Below, piece after piece: positions 52,319 through 60,095 of a DNA stretch of 64,000 nucleotides (its first letter is position 1; every line of letters begins with the position of its first letter). The stretch is from the NCBI RefSeq assembly GCF_000092905.1, contig NC_014098.1, forward strand, positions 1,984,001 to 2,048,000, given 5' to 3'. The notes under the pieces were generated by a model. The model was not told where the DNA came from. It saw nothing but the letters and a program-made list of their open reading frames with translations, and did no database searches. The stretch comes from Kyrpidia tusciae DSM 2912 (GTDB lineage Bacteria > Bacillota > Bacilli > Kyrpidiales > Kyrpidiaceae). Position numbers and translations under genes: made by a program.

Positions 52319-52777
52319 CGGTGCCTGCACCGGATCCCCTTGCCGGCCCGGGGGACGCGCCCATGGGGCGCCAATCAACCCCTGACCGGTTCACCATGCC
52401 GAGCTCGATCAGGCCCTCCAGGATACACGCCGCCATCGCCCGATAACCCGTCGGCAAGGGATGAACACCGTCGTCACTGAGTAGCTCCTGCAAGTCACCC
52501 TTTCGCTTGAATCGATTGCGCAGATCAATCCAAGATATATTGAAGTCGCTGATCAATCGCCGGTGGAAACGATTGTACATGCCATCCCAGTGCTCAATCC
52601 CGCCGCAGAGGCCGATCCAATGCCCCAGTTTATCGCCGTAGAATTGAACCAAATGTCGGCAATACCGAACCGGGTCGAGGGGCCCCTAAAAAAGGTGATT
52701 CCCCGGGTCACGCTGTCCCCGAAACAGACAATTTTCACCGTTAGCCCCCTCTTTTCCGCAAAATCTTGCCCTCTCAT
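52287..52777 (-). pseudogene. SGNH/GDSL hydrolase, frameshifted with internal loss
   Basis: The N-terminal frame gives VKIVCFGDSVTRGITFFRG with the nucleophile Ser (block I). Another frame, beginning near 52660, gives YGDKLGHWIGLCGG and then SDDGVHPLPTGYRAMA with the catalytic Asp-His (block V). The segment between, with blocks II and III, is mostly missing and a shift joins the halves. About 150 codons remain of some 200-210. Its end overlaps the tail of the convergent amidohydrolase gene. Confidence 0.75.
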
Positions 52778-52911
52778 TGGCGCCCCATTTAAGCATATCA
52801 CAGACTGGTCACAGGATTCGCGCCAATGATCAATAGTAACACATGCCGATCCCATTTCGTCTGTATGATGTGGATAAAAGATATCTTCGAGGGATAAGGG
52901 GATTGGACAGT

Positions 52912-54681
52912 ATGCCTGAACCGATGAGAAGCGGCGGACGCTACATGCCCGGGCTGGATGGATTGCGAGCACTGGCGGTACTCGCGGTCCTTGCCTACCA
53001 CCTGAACCCTGGCTGGGCCCCGGGTGGGATGTTGGGAGTAGGCGTTTTTTTCGTGTTGTCGGGGTACCTCATTACCGATCTGTTAGCGGAAGAATGGCGT
53101 AAAACAGGGCGGATCGATCTTCGGGATTTCTGGATGCGCCGCTGTCGCCGCCTCATCCCGGCACTGTGGCTCCTGCTGATCACCGTGATTCTCGTTTTGC
53201 TTTTCTCCGATCCCGGACGACTGGGGAGCCTCTGGGGAGACTTGGTCGCAGCCTTCTTGTATGTGAGCAACTGGTGGTACATTTTTCATCACGTCTCGTA
53301 CTTTCAACAATTTGGGCCGCCCTCTCCCTTTGGACACCTGTGGTCCCTGGCCGTAGAGGAACAGTTCTACTTCCTGTGGCCCTTGTTGCTGGCCTCGGGA
53401 CTCCGCCACCTGTCCCGACGCCGGTTGCTGGTCGGGATCTCCACAGGGGCGATGCTGTCGGCCGGGGCGATGGCGTGGATGTATCAGCCGGGAGTCGATC
53501 CCAGCCGGGTTTATTACGGGACAGACACCCGGGCCTTCGCCCTGCTGTTCGGCGCGGCCCTGGCACTGGTTTGGCCGAGCCGACATTTGACACCCGCCCT
53601 TTCCAGGGGGCACCGGTGGCTGCTCTCCGCTGCGGGCGTTGGTGGTCTGCTCGTCATCTTGATTTTGGTGTTTACCTCCGATGAGTACGGGCCCTTTCTC
53701 TATCCGGGCGGAATGATTCTGCTCTCCTTGTCCACCCTGGCAGTGGTGGCCGCCGCCGCGCACCCCGGCGTAACTTTTGGGCGCATCCTGGGTTGGGGGC
53801 CCCTCAGGTGGATCGGGGTGCGTAGTTACGGGATCTACCTTTGGCATTATTCCATCATTGCCCTGACGACTCCTCTCAACACCGCCAGCCAGTGGGATGG
53901 AATCCGGGCGGGACTCCAAGTGGCGGCGAGCATCGGGTTGGCCGCCCTGTCCTGGCGTTTTATCGAGCAGCCCATTTTACGCAGAGGAAAATCCGGGTAC
54001 CAGGTTGACGGTGCGGTCCCCGCCCTTCGCTCTCTGGGCCGACTGTGGGCAACCTTGCGAAAGGGCGGCCGAGTTCGCGCTGTGGGGCCCGCACGTTTGA
54101 CCGGCGCGGCGGCGCTGTCAGCGGCGCTTGTGCTGATCGTCGCCGGATCGTGGCTTCACCCTCATGCGGGCGCAAATGTCCTGGCGTGGAGTCCATGGCG
54201 AGGTGGAGGAACTGGTGGCGTTTCTGCCATGGCTCCCGCTCCGGACATGGGCGGCGCTCCGCCGGAGCCTACATCTCTAGCGCCTGCCCCACAGCCTGGA
54301 GGGAAGGCGGACACTCGCCCGGGGACACCCGATCAGGGCTCAGGGGGCACCTGCCCTCAGCCGTCCACCCAGGGACCGTCAACCTCTACCGACGGATCCA
54401 CAAAGGGGGCAGACGGGGCATCTACGTCGGGCGGGGGTGAGCCGGGGACTGGCACCTCGCCTTCCGGTCCCTCGGACAATCCCCGATCCTCCGGAGATCA
54501 AGGTGAGAATCCCGGCCAGGGCGGGAAAATAGGCACGGGAATCACTGTGGTAGGCGATTCGGTACCTAAAACAAGGGTTCCTCATGTTGATGCCCGATGG
54601 CTCACCGAACTATACAGCCGAGAAATCCCGGTTACGGTGTTCCGACTGGAACCGCATCACAGACGCCAACGAAGAGTATGA
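52912..54681 (+). CDS. OafA-type acyltransferase, SGNH domain cut off
   Basis: Membrane O-acyltransferase (Acyl_transf_3) with about ten hydrophobic segments, residues 10-370: MPGLDGLRALAVLAVLAYHL, FFVLSGYLITDLL, RRCRRLIPALWLLLI and GHLWSLAVEEQFYFLWPLLL. A Pro/Gly/Ser/Thr-rich extracellular linker (about 435-530) leads to GITVVGDSV, the first block of a C-terminal SGNH domain as in full-length OafA-like proteins. At that point (about 54560) the homology stops and the last 37 codons read through monooxygenase DNA in the wrong frame. ATG 52912 follows AAGGGGATT. The transmembrane part may still be made, but the SGNH domain, needed in OafA relatives to pass the acyl group on, is missing. Confidence 0.84.
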   Translation: MPEPMRSGGRYMPGLDGLRALAVLAVLAYHLNPGWAPGGMLGVGVFFVLSGYLITDLLAEEWRKTGRIDLRDFWMRRCRRLIPALWLLLITVILVLLFSDPGRLGSLWGDLVAAFLYVSNWWYIFHHVSYFQQFGPPSPFGHLWSLAVEEQFYFLWPLLLASGLRHLSRRRLLVGISTGAMLSAGAMAWMYQPGVDPSRVYYGTDTRAFALLFGAALALVWPSRHLTPALSRGHRWLLSAAGVGGLLVILILVFTSDEYGPFLYPGGMILLSLSTLAVVAAAAHPGVTFGRILGWGPLRWIGVRSYGIYLWHYSIIALTTPLNTASQWDGIRAGLQVAASIGLAALSWRFIEQPILRRGKSGYQVDGAVPALRSLGRLWATLRKGGRVRAVGPARLTGAAALSAALVLIVAGSWLHPHAGANVLAWSPWRGGGTGGVSAMAPAPDMGGAPPEPTSLAPAPQPGGKADTRPGTPDQGSGGTCPQPSTQGPSTSTDGSTKGADGASTSGGGEPGTGTSPSGPSDNPRSSGDQGENPGQGGKIGTGITVVGDSVPKTRVPHVDARWLTELYSREIPVTVFRLEPHHRRQRRV

Positions 54682-55486
54682 GCGCGCCTTCTACCAAAGA
54701 CAACAGGCCATCGAAGAACAGTTCCGCAGAACGCTGGACACGGCCAAAGCACGTCAGAGTTTTGAAACGTTGGACCCGGCGTGGAAAAATGTGCTGGAAA
54801 CCCATCTCTCCGCCTTTAAACACGCGGAGTACGGGCTAGGCATGTTCAGCTTCGCCACGATGCAACGCGAAGCCTTGACCATTATGCTCAACAACATCTT
54901 CACGGTTCAATCAGCGGAAAAGCTCCGGTTTGCCCAGGATGTCATCATCTACATGATGGAGTTGGCAGAACAGGTTCCCGGATTTCGAGAGGATCGGGGC
55001 CGCGAGGCGTGGTTGAGCGCACCAGAATGGCAGGGGGTGAGAAAAAACGTCGAAAACATTAACGCAGCAACCGATTGGGGAGAACAATGGCTGGCCATCA
55101 ATTTGATCTATGAGCCCTTGGTTGGGCAATTGTTCCGTAGTCGCTTTATCATGCTATTCGGGCCTCAAAACGGCGATTTTGTAACGCCAGTATTGGTTTC
55201 CACCGCCGAGGCGGATCATGACCGGAATGTGCGTACCACCATTGAAGCCTTTAAGGTTCTTCTGTCAGATCCAGATTACGGAACAACGAACCGAAACGCT
55301 GTCGAAGAATGGGTGGAGAAATATATTCCCTTGAGCGTCGCTGCAGCGAAGGCACTGGCTCCGCTTTGGGACATCCCTAAAGTCAAAGTCACGGCTTTCT
55401 CGGACAGCTACGAACGGGCAGCCAGCAAATTGTTGCACAACCTCAGTTCGTTGGGCATTACCCTCCCGAAAGGGGTGCAAGTATGA
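54584..55486 (+). CDS. Soluble diiron monooxygenase hydroxylase beta subunit, N-terminally truncated
   Basis: 300 residues of the beta (small hydroxylase) subunit of a propane/alkene-type monooxygenase. Diagnostic stretches are PDGSPNYTAEKSRLRCSDWN, ERAFYQRQQAIEEQF, LSAFKHAEYGLGMFSFATMQ and LIYEPLVGQLFRSRFIM. Codons before the ATG still read RYLKQGFL, as in relatives, up to the junction near 54560. About 50 N-terminal residues are lost. The alpha subunit and reductase genes, expected upstream, are gone, and an acyltransferase fragment takes their place. Without alpha there is no diiron site, so this gene is probably a relic although its frame is open. The effector gene overlaps by four bases. 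Confidence 0.83.
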   Translation: MLMPDGSPNYTAEKSRLRCSDWNRITDANEEYERAFYQRQQAIEEQFRRTLDTAKARQSFETLDPAWKNVLETHLSAFKHAEYGLGMFSFATMQREALTIMLNNIFTVQSAEKLRFAQDVIIYMMELAEQVPGFREDRGREAWLSAPEWQGVRKNVENINAATDWGEQWLAINLIYEPLVGQLFRSRFIMLFGPQNGDFVTPVLVSTAEADHDRNVRTTIEAFKVLLSDPDYGTTNRNAVEEWVEKYIPLSVAAAKALAPLWDIPKVKVTAFSDSYERAASKLLHNLSSLGITLPKGVQV

Positions 55487-55803
55487 ATAAGCCACTGGAA
55501 ACAGGCGTCCTGCGTGGATGTGGAATCACAATGAACGACAGCGAGCAGGCGCGAATCATCGCTGGGGTCATGCGAGACAAACCAGGAGTGCGAGTGTCCG
55601 AAGAACCAGCTCTGGTCAACATTGATGCCGATCGAAATTTGATCTTCGACATGAATGAACTGTCTGAAGCCATGGGAGCACCCTTTGACGCCTATCAATT
55701 CCAAATTGAAGTGACTGCCTATTACGGTCGTATGGTCGTCGAGGGGGACAAAGTGCTGCTTTTTGCCGATCAAGAAGAAGCGATGAAATATTATCGGGGC
55801 TAA
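55483..55803 (+). CDS. Monooxygenase effector (coupling) protein, MmoB/DmpM family
   Basis: Protein of 106 residues that in intact systems binds the hydroxylase and controls oxygen and substrate access. The MmoB/DmpM pattern is visible in IIAGVMRDKPGVRVSEEPAL, VNIDADRNLIFDMNELSEAM and FDAYQFQIEVTAYYGRMVVE. GAAAGGGGTG precedes the ATG at 55483. It overlaps the beta subunit stop and is followed by a terminator, so it ended the old prmABCD-like operon. Without the alpha subunit it has no known partner here. Confidence 0.85.
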   Translation: MNKPLETGVLRGCGITMNDSEQARIIAGVMRDKPGVRVSEEPALVNIDADRNLIFDMNELSEAMGAPFDAYQFQIEVTAYYGRMVVEGDKVLLFADQEEAMKYYRG

Positions 55804-55828
55804 TCGAGAATCCACGTGATCGATGCGG

Positions 55829-55867
55829 AACCCGGGGTTGGGATGAATCATCCGAACCCCGGGTTTT
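55829..55867 (+). terminator. Rho-independent terminator ending the monooxygenase operon
   Basis: AACCCGGGGTT (55829-55839) pairs perfectly with AACCCCGGGTT (55855-55865), followed by TT. It separates the monooxygenase genes from the sigma-54-controlled alcohol dehydrogenase unit. Confidence 0.85.
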
Positions 55868-55908
55868 CATGTTTCATCCCGCCGTAAACGTCCACACTCC
55901 AACAAAAC

Positions 55909-55922
55909 GGATTGTACAATCC
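55909..55922. promoter_or_regulatory. Perfect palindrome, candidate enhancer site
   Basis: GGATTGTACAATCC is a perfect 14-base palindrome about 100 bases upstream of the -24/-12 promoter of the alcohol dehydrogenase gene, the usual distance for an enhancer-binding protein site. The response regulator encoded at 60073 is the natural candidate. The core GGATTGTACAAT recurs near 2508, beside the Fis-type stub. Confidence 0.5.
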
Positions 55923-56018
55923 AAAAAAACGGATAAACCGAGGTCTGATCTTATGTGGCGAGGGGCAAAACGGCCGAAAATACTACTGTTTTTTTGCAAT
56001 ATCGATCAACGATTGAGT

Positions 56019-56034
56019 TGGCACCAATTTTGCT
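56019..56034 (+). promoter_or_regulatory. Sigma-54 (-24/-12) promoter
   Basis: TGGCACCAATTTTGCT matches the sigma-54 consensus TGGCACGNNNNTTGCW in 10 of the 11 defined positions (C instead of G after TGGCAC), with exact spacing. It lies about 53 bases before the alcohol dehydrogenase start. A sigma-54 response regulator is encoded 4 kb downstream. Confidence 0.82.
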
Positions 56035-56086
56035 TAAAGAGGGAATCATACCACTCTTAAATCATTGTAATGGAGGTTGATGGTGG

Positions 56087-57097
56087 ATGAAAGCTGCTGT
56101 CGTTCACAGTTTCAGCGAACCGTTACGCATTGAGGATGTGCCGAAGCCCACACCTGGTGAAGGCGAAATTGTCGTGAAGATTGAAGCCTCCGGACTTTGC
56201 CACACGGATATCCACGCCGCCCATGGCGACTGGCCGATCAAACCCAAGCTGCCCTTTATTCCCGGCCATGAGGGCGTCGGGATCGTGGAAAGTGTCGGCG
56301 AAGGCGTCACCCGGGTCAAAGAAGGAGATCGAGTGGCGATTCCCTGGCTGGGATACGCTTGCGGCCACTGTAAGTATTGCGTAAGTGGCTGGGAAACGCT
56401 CTGCCAGAGCCAAAAGCAGACCGGATACATCCTGGATGGGGCCTATGCCGAGTATGCCAAGGCTTATGCGGATTATGTCGGAATTGTCCCCAAAGGAGTG
56501 GATCCGTTCGACGCGGCTCCACTTACATGTGCCGGGGTCACCACGTACAAGGCCGTCAAGATGTCTGGAGCTCGACCCTCTTCCCTGGTGGCCGTATTCG
56601 GTATCGGCGGTCTTGGACACCTCGCCATGCAGTACGCGAAAGTCGCCGGCGCATCGGTAGTCGCTGTGGATTTAGTGGACGAAAAATTGGATTTGGCCAA
56701 GCAGCTGGGGGCGGATTTCGTTATCAACGGACGAAAACAGGACCCCGTTGCGGAAATTCAGAAGCTCGGTGGAGCCGACGCCGCCATCAGCGTGGCGGTA
56801 TCACCGAAGGCCTTCGAGCAAGCGTATCAAAGCCTCCATCCAGGTGGCACCGTGGTGTTCGTGGCGCTTCCAGCCGACAACTACGTTCAGATTCCGATTT
56901 TCGAAACGGTCCTCAACGCCATCCGGATTCAAGGATCGATTGTGGGAACCCGGGTAGATCTGCAAGAAGTGTTTGACATTCATGCGTCGGGCTTGACAAA
57001 AGTGATGCACGAACGACGGAAGTTGGATGATGTGAACGAATGTTTCCACGAAGTTGAAAGCGCCAAAGCCAAGGCGCGGTTGGTGTTTGAAATCTGA
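56087..57097 (+). CDS. adhP: Zinc-dependent alcohol dehydrogenase (AdhP-type)
   Basis: NAD-dependent enzyme of 336 residues. The catalytic zinc ligands are in SGLCHTDIHAAHGDW and PFIPGHEGVGIV. The structural zinc has its four Cys in CGHCKYCVSGWETLC, and the cofactor turn is VAVFGIGGLGHLAMQYAKV. It closely resembles bacterial AdhP/AdhT ethanol or propanol dehydrogenases. ATGGAGGTTG is immediately upstream of the start. It is transcribed from the sigma-54 promoter at 56019 and probably together with the DUF4242 gene. In alkane/alkene oxidation it would oxidise the alcohol product; alone it can serve for use of short alcohols. Confidence 0.92.
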   Translation: MKAAVVHSFSEPLRIEDVPKPTPGEGEIVVKIEASGLCHTDIHAAHGDWPIKPKLPFIPGHEGVGIVESVGEGVTRVKEGDRVAIPWLGYACGHCKYCVSGWETLCQSQKQTGYILDGAYAEYAKAYADYVGIVPKGVDPFDAAPLTCAGVTTYKAVKMSGARPSSLVAVFGIGGLGHLAMQYAKVAGASVVAVDLVDEKLDLAKQLGADFVINGRKQDPVAEIQKLGGADAAISVAVSPKAFEQAYQSLHPGGTVVFVALPADNYVQIPIFETVLNAIRIQGSIVGTRVDLQEVFDIHASGLTKVMHERRKLDDVNECFHEVESAKAKARLVFEI

Positions 57098-57128
57098 CGC
57101 GGCCCATCATACAAAGGGGGGGACCGGA

Positions 57129-57401
57129 GTGCCCAAGTTTATCGTTGAGCGTACGATTCCTGGCGCGGGCGAACTTTCTCAGGAAGACCTTCACCAGATC
57201 GCCAAAAAATCGAATCAGGTGTTAAAGGATCTGGGGCCAGATATTCAATGGATACAGAGTTATGTAGCGGATGATAAGCTATACTGTGTATATCGAGCGA
57301 AAACGGAGGACCAAATTCGTGAACACGCCCAAAAGGGCGGTTTCCCGGTTGATCGCATCCAGGTCATTCGTGATATGATAGATCCCACGACAGGCGAATA
57401 A
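57129..57401 (+). CDS. DUF4242 protein
   Basis: Protein of 90 residues beginning PKFIVERTIPGAGELSQEDL and with WIQSYVADDKLYCVYRAK, the DUF4242 ferredoxin-like fold. A Streptomyces member (SCO4226) binds nickel; the role of the family is otherwise unknown. GTG 57129 has AAAGGGGGGG upstream. It sits 31 bases after adhP and ends before a terminator, so the two form one sigma-54-driven unit. Confidence 0.78.
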   Translation: MPKFIVERTIPGAGELSQEDLHQIAKKSNQVLKDLGPDIQWIQSYVADDKLYCVYRAKTEDQIREHAQKGGFPVDRIQVIRDMIDPTTGE

Positions 57402-57439
57402 GCTACAGATCTGAGATACGCATACGGCCGATATTTCAT

Positions 57440-57466
57440 GAGCCCCTGGCGGGCTCTTCTTGTTTT
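57440..57466 (+). terminator. Rho-independent terminator after the DUF4242 gene
   Basis: GAGCCC (57440-57445) pairs with GGGCTC (57451-57456) around a 5-base loop, followed by TTCTTGTTTT. Confidence 0.78.
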
Positions 57467-57481
57467 ACACGCAATCATTCG

Positions 57482-57526
57482 ATTAGTTTGTACTAATTTG
57501 AAATATGTGATATAATTGTTTATAAT
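57482..57526 (+). promoter_or_regulatory. Sigma-A promoter with overlapping inverted repeat
   Basis: TTGAAA (57498-57503), 17 bases, TATAAT (57521-57526) is a near-ideal vegetative promoter for the iron alcohol dehydrogenase gene. Directly before the -35 box lies ATTAGT-TTGT-ACTAAT (57482-57497), a perfect 6-base inverted repeat suited to a repressor or activator. Confidence 0.7.
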
Positions 57527-57547
57527 CGGTTATAAGGGGTGACCGTC

Positions 57548-58696
57548 TTGCGACTCGCAAAATTTGTCGTCCCAGAAATTATTTTCGGTTATGGGGCCTT
57601 AAAAGAGGTGGGACGAGCTGTCGTCCGCCTCGGGGGCAGTCGGGCCATGGTGGTCACAGATCCCGGGGTCATCGAAGCAGGGTGGGCGAACAAGGTCACG
57701 CAATGTTTGGACGTCGTTGATGTCCCATGGTCCTTGTGGAGTGGGCTCACCCCGAACCCCAAGGACGCCGAAATCGAAAGCGGGGTGCAGCAGTATCTAG
57801 AGGATCATTGCGACTGCCTGGTCGCCGTCGGCGGTGGTTCGGTCATCGACGCAGCAAAAGCGATAGGCGCCGTGGTCGTACACGGTACTCGGGTGCACGA
57901 TTTTGAGGGGGCAGACCGAGTAGGTCATCCGCTTCCTCCCCTCGTGGCTATCCCCACCACAGCCGGCACTGGCTCTGATGTCTCCCAATTCGCGGTCATT
58001 GTGGATACGAGCAGAAAGACGAAGATGGTCATGATTTCAAAATCATTTGTCCCAGATATTTGTCTCAGCGACCCGACCACGTTGATGACGAAGTCAGCCG
58101 AACTGACGGCATATACGGGTATCGACGCCTTGACCCACGCCATCGAAGCCTATGTGTCCCGGGCTGCCACTGCTTTGACAGATGGTTACGCACTCCGGGC
58201 GATACGGCTGGTCGCCACCTCTCTTCGCCAGTCCGTGGCATCGCGCAGCAACAGCGGGGCCAAGGAATCCATGATGATGGCGAGCCTGCAGGCCGGAATC
58301 GCCTTCTCCAACGCCGTGCTGGGAGCTGTACACGCCATGAGTCACGCCATCGGCGGGATGTTGGATCTGCCTCACGGCCTGATCAACGGAGTCCTGTTAC
58401 CCTATGTGATCGATTTCAACCTCCTCGCCTGTCCAGAGCGATTCCAGGATGTGGCGGAAGCATTCGGCGAACGCATCGATCATACCCATCCTATGCAGGC
58501 CGCTGAGAAAAGCATAGGCGCCATTCAGCAACTGTGTACAGACATCGGTATTCCCAGCCGACTCCGCGATCTGGAGATTCCAAAGGAATTCATCGGCGAG
58601 TACGCATCCCGGGCCGTGCAAGATCCGTGTTTGGCCACCAATCCGAGGGACATGTCCGAGGCCGATCTGTTGGCACTCTTCGAATCCGCTTGGTAG
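57548..58696 (+). CDS. Iron-containing (group III) alcohol dehydrogenase
   Basis: NAD(P)-dependent enzyme of about 382 residues. Typical blocks are VPEIIFGYGALKEVG, LVAVGGGSVIDAAKAIGAV, IPTTAGTGSDVSQFAVI and the metal-binding HAMSHAIGGMLDLPHGLIN with its His residues plus DALTHAIEAY. TTG 57548 is preferred, since AAGGGGTGA lies right before it and the transcript starts near 57533; GTG 57539 is the alternative. It has its own promoter and is followed 40 bases later by the histidine kinase gene, so the alcohol enzyme and its probable sensor may be co-transcribed. Confidence 0.9.
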   Translation: MRLAKFVVPEIIFGYGALKEVGRAVVRLGGSRAMVVTDPGVIEAGWANKVTQCLDVVDVPWSLWSGLTPNPKDAEIESGVQQYLEDHCDCLVAVGGGSVIDAAKAIGAVVVHGTRVHDFEGADRVGHPLPPLVAIPTTAGTGSDVSQFAVIVDTSRKTKMVMISKSFVPDICLSDPTTLMTKSAELTAYTGIDALTHAIEAYVSRAATALTDGYALRAIRLVATSLRQSVASRSNSGAKESMMMASLQAGIAFSNAVLGAVHAMSHAIGGMLDLPHGLINGVLLPYVIDFNLLACPERFQDVAEAFGERIDHTHPMQAAEKSIGAIQQLCTDIGIPSRLRDLEIPKEFIGEYASRAVQDPCLATNPRDMSEADLLALFESAW

Positions 58697-58736
58697 AATG
58701 TTAACCCGACCTGGCACCCGCGGAGGGGGATGGACG

Positions 58737-60095
58737 GTGAGTGCCTTGACAACACCCGAAAAATTGGATCAACTGCTGGAAAGACTGACGGGGGTATATT
58801 CGTCCAAAAAAACATACTACCGCGAACTTCAGCAGACTGTGTACACCTTGGCCACACGCAATGTACAGCTTGAATTGCTCAATCGCATGGTCACCGAGTT
58901 TCACGTTCAGGGGTCTCCCGTAGAATGGGTGGGATTTCTCGGTTCCCTTTTGGAGGGTTGGCCGGGTTTAAGCCGAATTATTCTAACTTTACGAGAAAAC
59001 GAGGAGCAAACGACACTGACGATGTACGATACATCAAGTCGCAACGCCACCATGATACCCGTTCCGGGGCACCGGTGCACAGCATTGGACAAAGACATTC
59101 ACCATGCCAGAGGGCCGGGGAAAGATTTTCGCACCGAAGGGATCATGGAAGCAGATTTCCTTGAAGTGGAGGACGATCGCTTTTGGTTTCGCCTTTTGGG
59201 AAGGGAAAATGCTCGCTTCGGGGCGTTGATCCTTACATTCCACCCCCGATCCACAGCCTGGACGAAAGACGAACAGTTCCTCGATCGTTTCGCCGACCAC
59301 GTACAAGTGTGCCTGGAGAATGCACTCTTGTATCGACGAATTCAACGCTATCAACACGAATTGCGACAAATCAACCGGTTTGCCATCATGGGCGAAATCG
59401 CAGGCGAGGTGGCTCATGAGCTCAACGGCCCCCTCACCATTCTTCTCGGCAATGCTCAGTTGTTGATGCAACAGTTGGACGAAGGAATGCTTCGGGAATT
59501 GGGGCAAGACATTCTGTCTGCAGGAATGCGGTGTAGGGACGCGGTACAACGTTTGCTGGTGGTGGCCCGGGGCGGGGAGATTCACCTCCAACCTGAGATG
59601 ACCTCTTTGGAACGAATCGCCGATGACGCCGTTCAGAGTCTTCATGGCGTCTTCAAAGACCGGGCGATCGACGTTCGTTTGTCTTTCTCCCAAGGTCCGT
59701 TGTACACTTGGGGAGTATCCTCAGAGTTGGTCCAGATGGTGACCCATCTCCTTTCGAATGCTTGCGATGCCATGCAAGATCAGCCCGTGCGGCGGTTGAT
59801 CCTATCAGGCAGCCGAAGGGACGAGAGCCTCTTGTTGCAATGCAGCGATACCGGGCCCGGAGTTGACCCATCCATCCTACCGGATTTGTTCAAACCCTTT
59901 ATCACCTCCAAGTCTCCCGGAAAGGGAACCGGGCTGGGACTGAGCAGCGCTCGGCGCATTGCTCGAAAATACGGTGGGGATGTTCTCTTAGAGAATACAG
60001 GTCCGGATGGCACTGTGTTTACCGTTATCCTTCCCGCCGTTCATTCTCCCCAGGGAGGCGAGGTGACGGAACATGACCCACGTCCTCGTCGTTGA
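58737..60095 (+). CDS. Soluble sensor histidine kinase with GAF-like domain
   Basis: About 452 residues and no transmembrane segment. An N-terminal helical part (1-55) is followed by a GAF-like sensor region (about 60-195). The HisKA phosphoacceptor is H227 in EVAHELNGPLT. The HATPase domain shows the N box LLSNACDAMQ, the G1 box DTGPGVDP and the G2 box GKGTGLGLSSARRIA. GTG 58737 follows GGAGGGGGATGG. Its end overlaps the response regulator gene by 23 bases. A soluble GAF sensor suits detection of a cytoplasmic small molecule such as an alcohol, ketone or alkane; the ligand is unknown. Confidence 0.9.
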   Translation: MSALTTPEKLDQLLERLTGVYSSKKTYYRELQQTVYTLATRNVQLELLNRMVTEFHVQGSPVEWVGFLGSLLEGWPGLSRIILTLRENEEQTTLTMYDTSSRNATMIPVPGHRCTALDKDIHHARGPGKDFRTEGIMEADFLEVEDDRFWFRLLGRENARFGALILTFHPRSTAWTKDEQFLDRFADHVQVCLENALLYRRIQRYQHELRQINRFAIMGEIAGEVAHELNGPLTILLGNAQLLMQQLDEGMLRELGQDILSAGMRCRDAVQRLLVVARGGEIHLQPEMTSLERIADDAVQSLHGVFKDRAIDVRLSFSQGPLYTWGVSSELVQMVTHLLSNACDAMQDQPVRRLILSGSRRDESLLLQCSDTGPGVDPSILPDLFKPFITSKSPGKGTGLGLSSARRIARKYGGDVLLENTGPDGTVFTVILPAVHSPQGGEVTEHDPRPRR

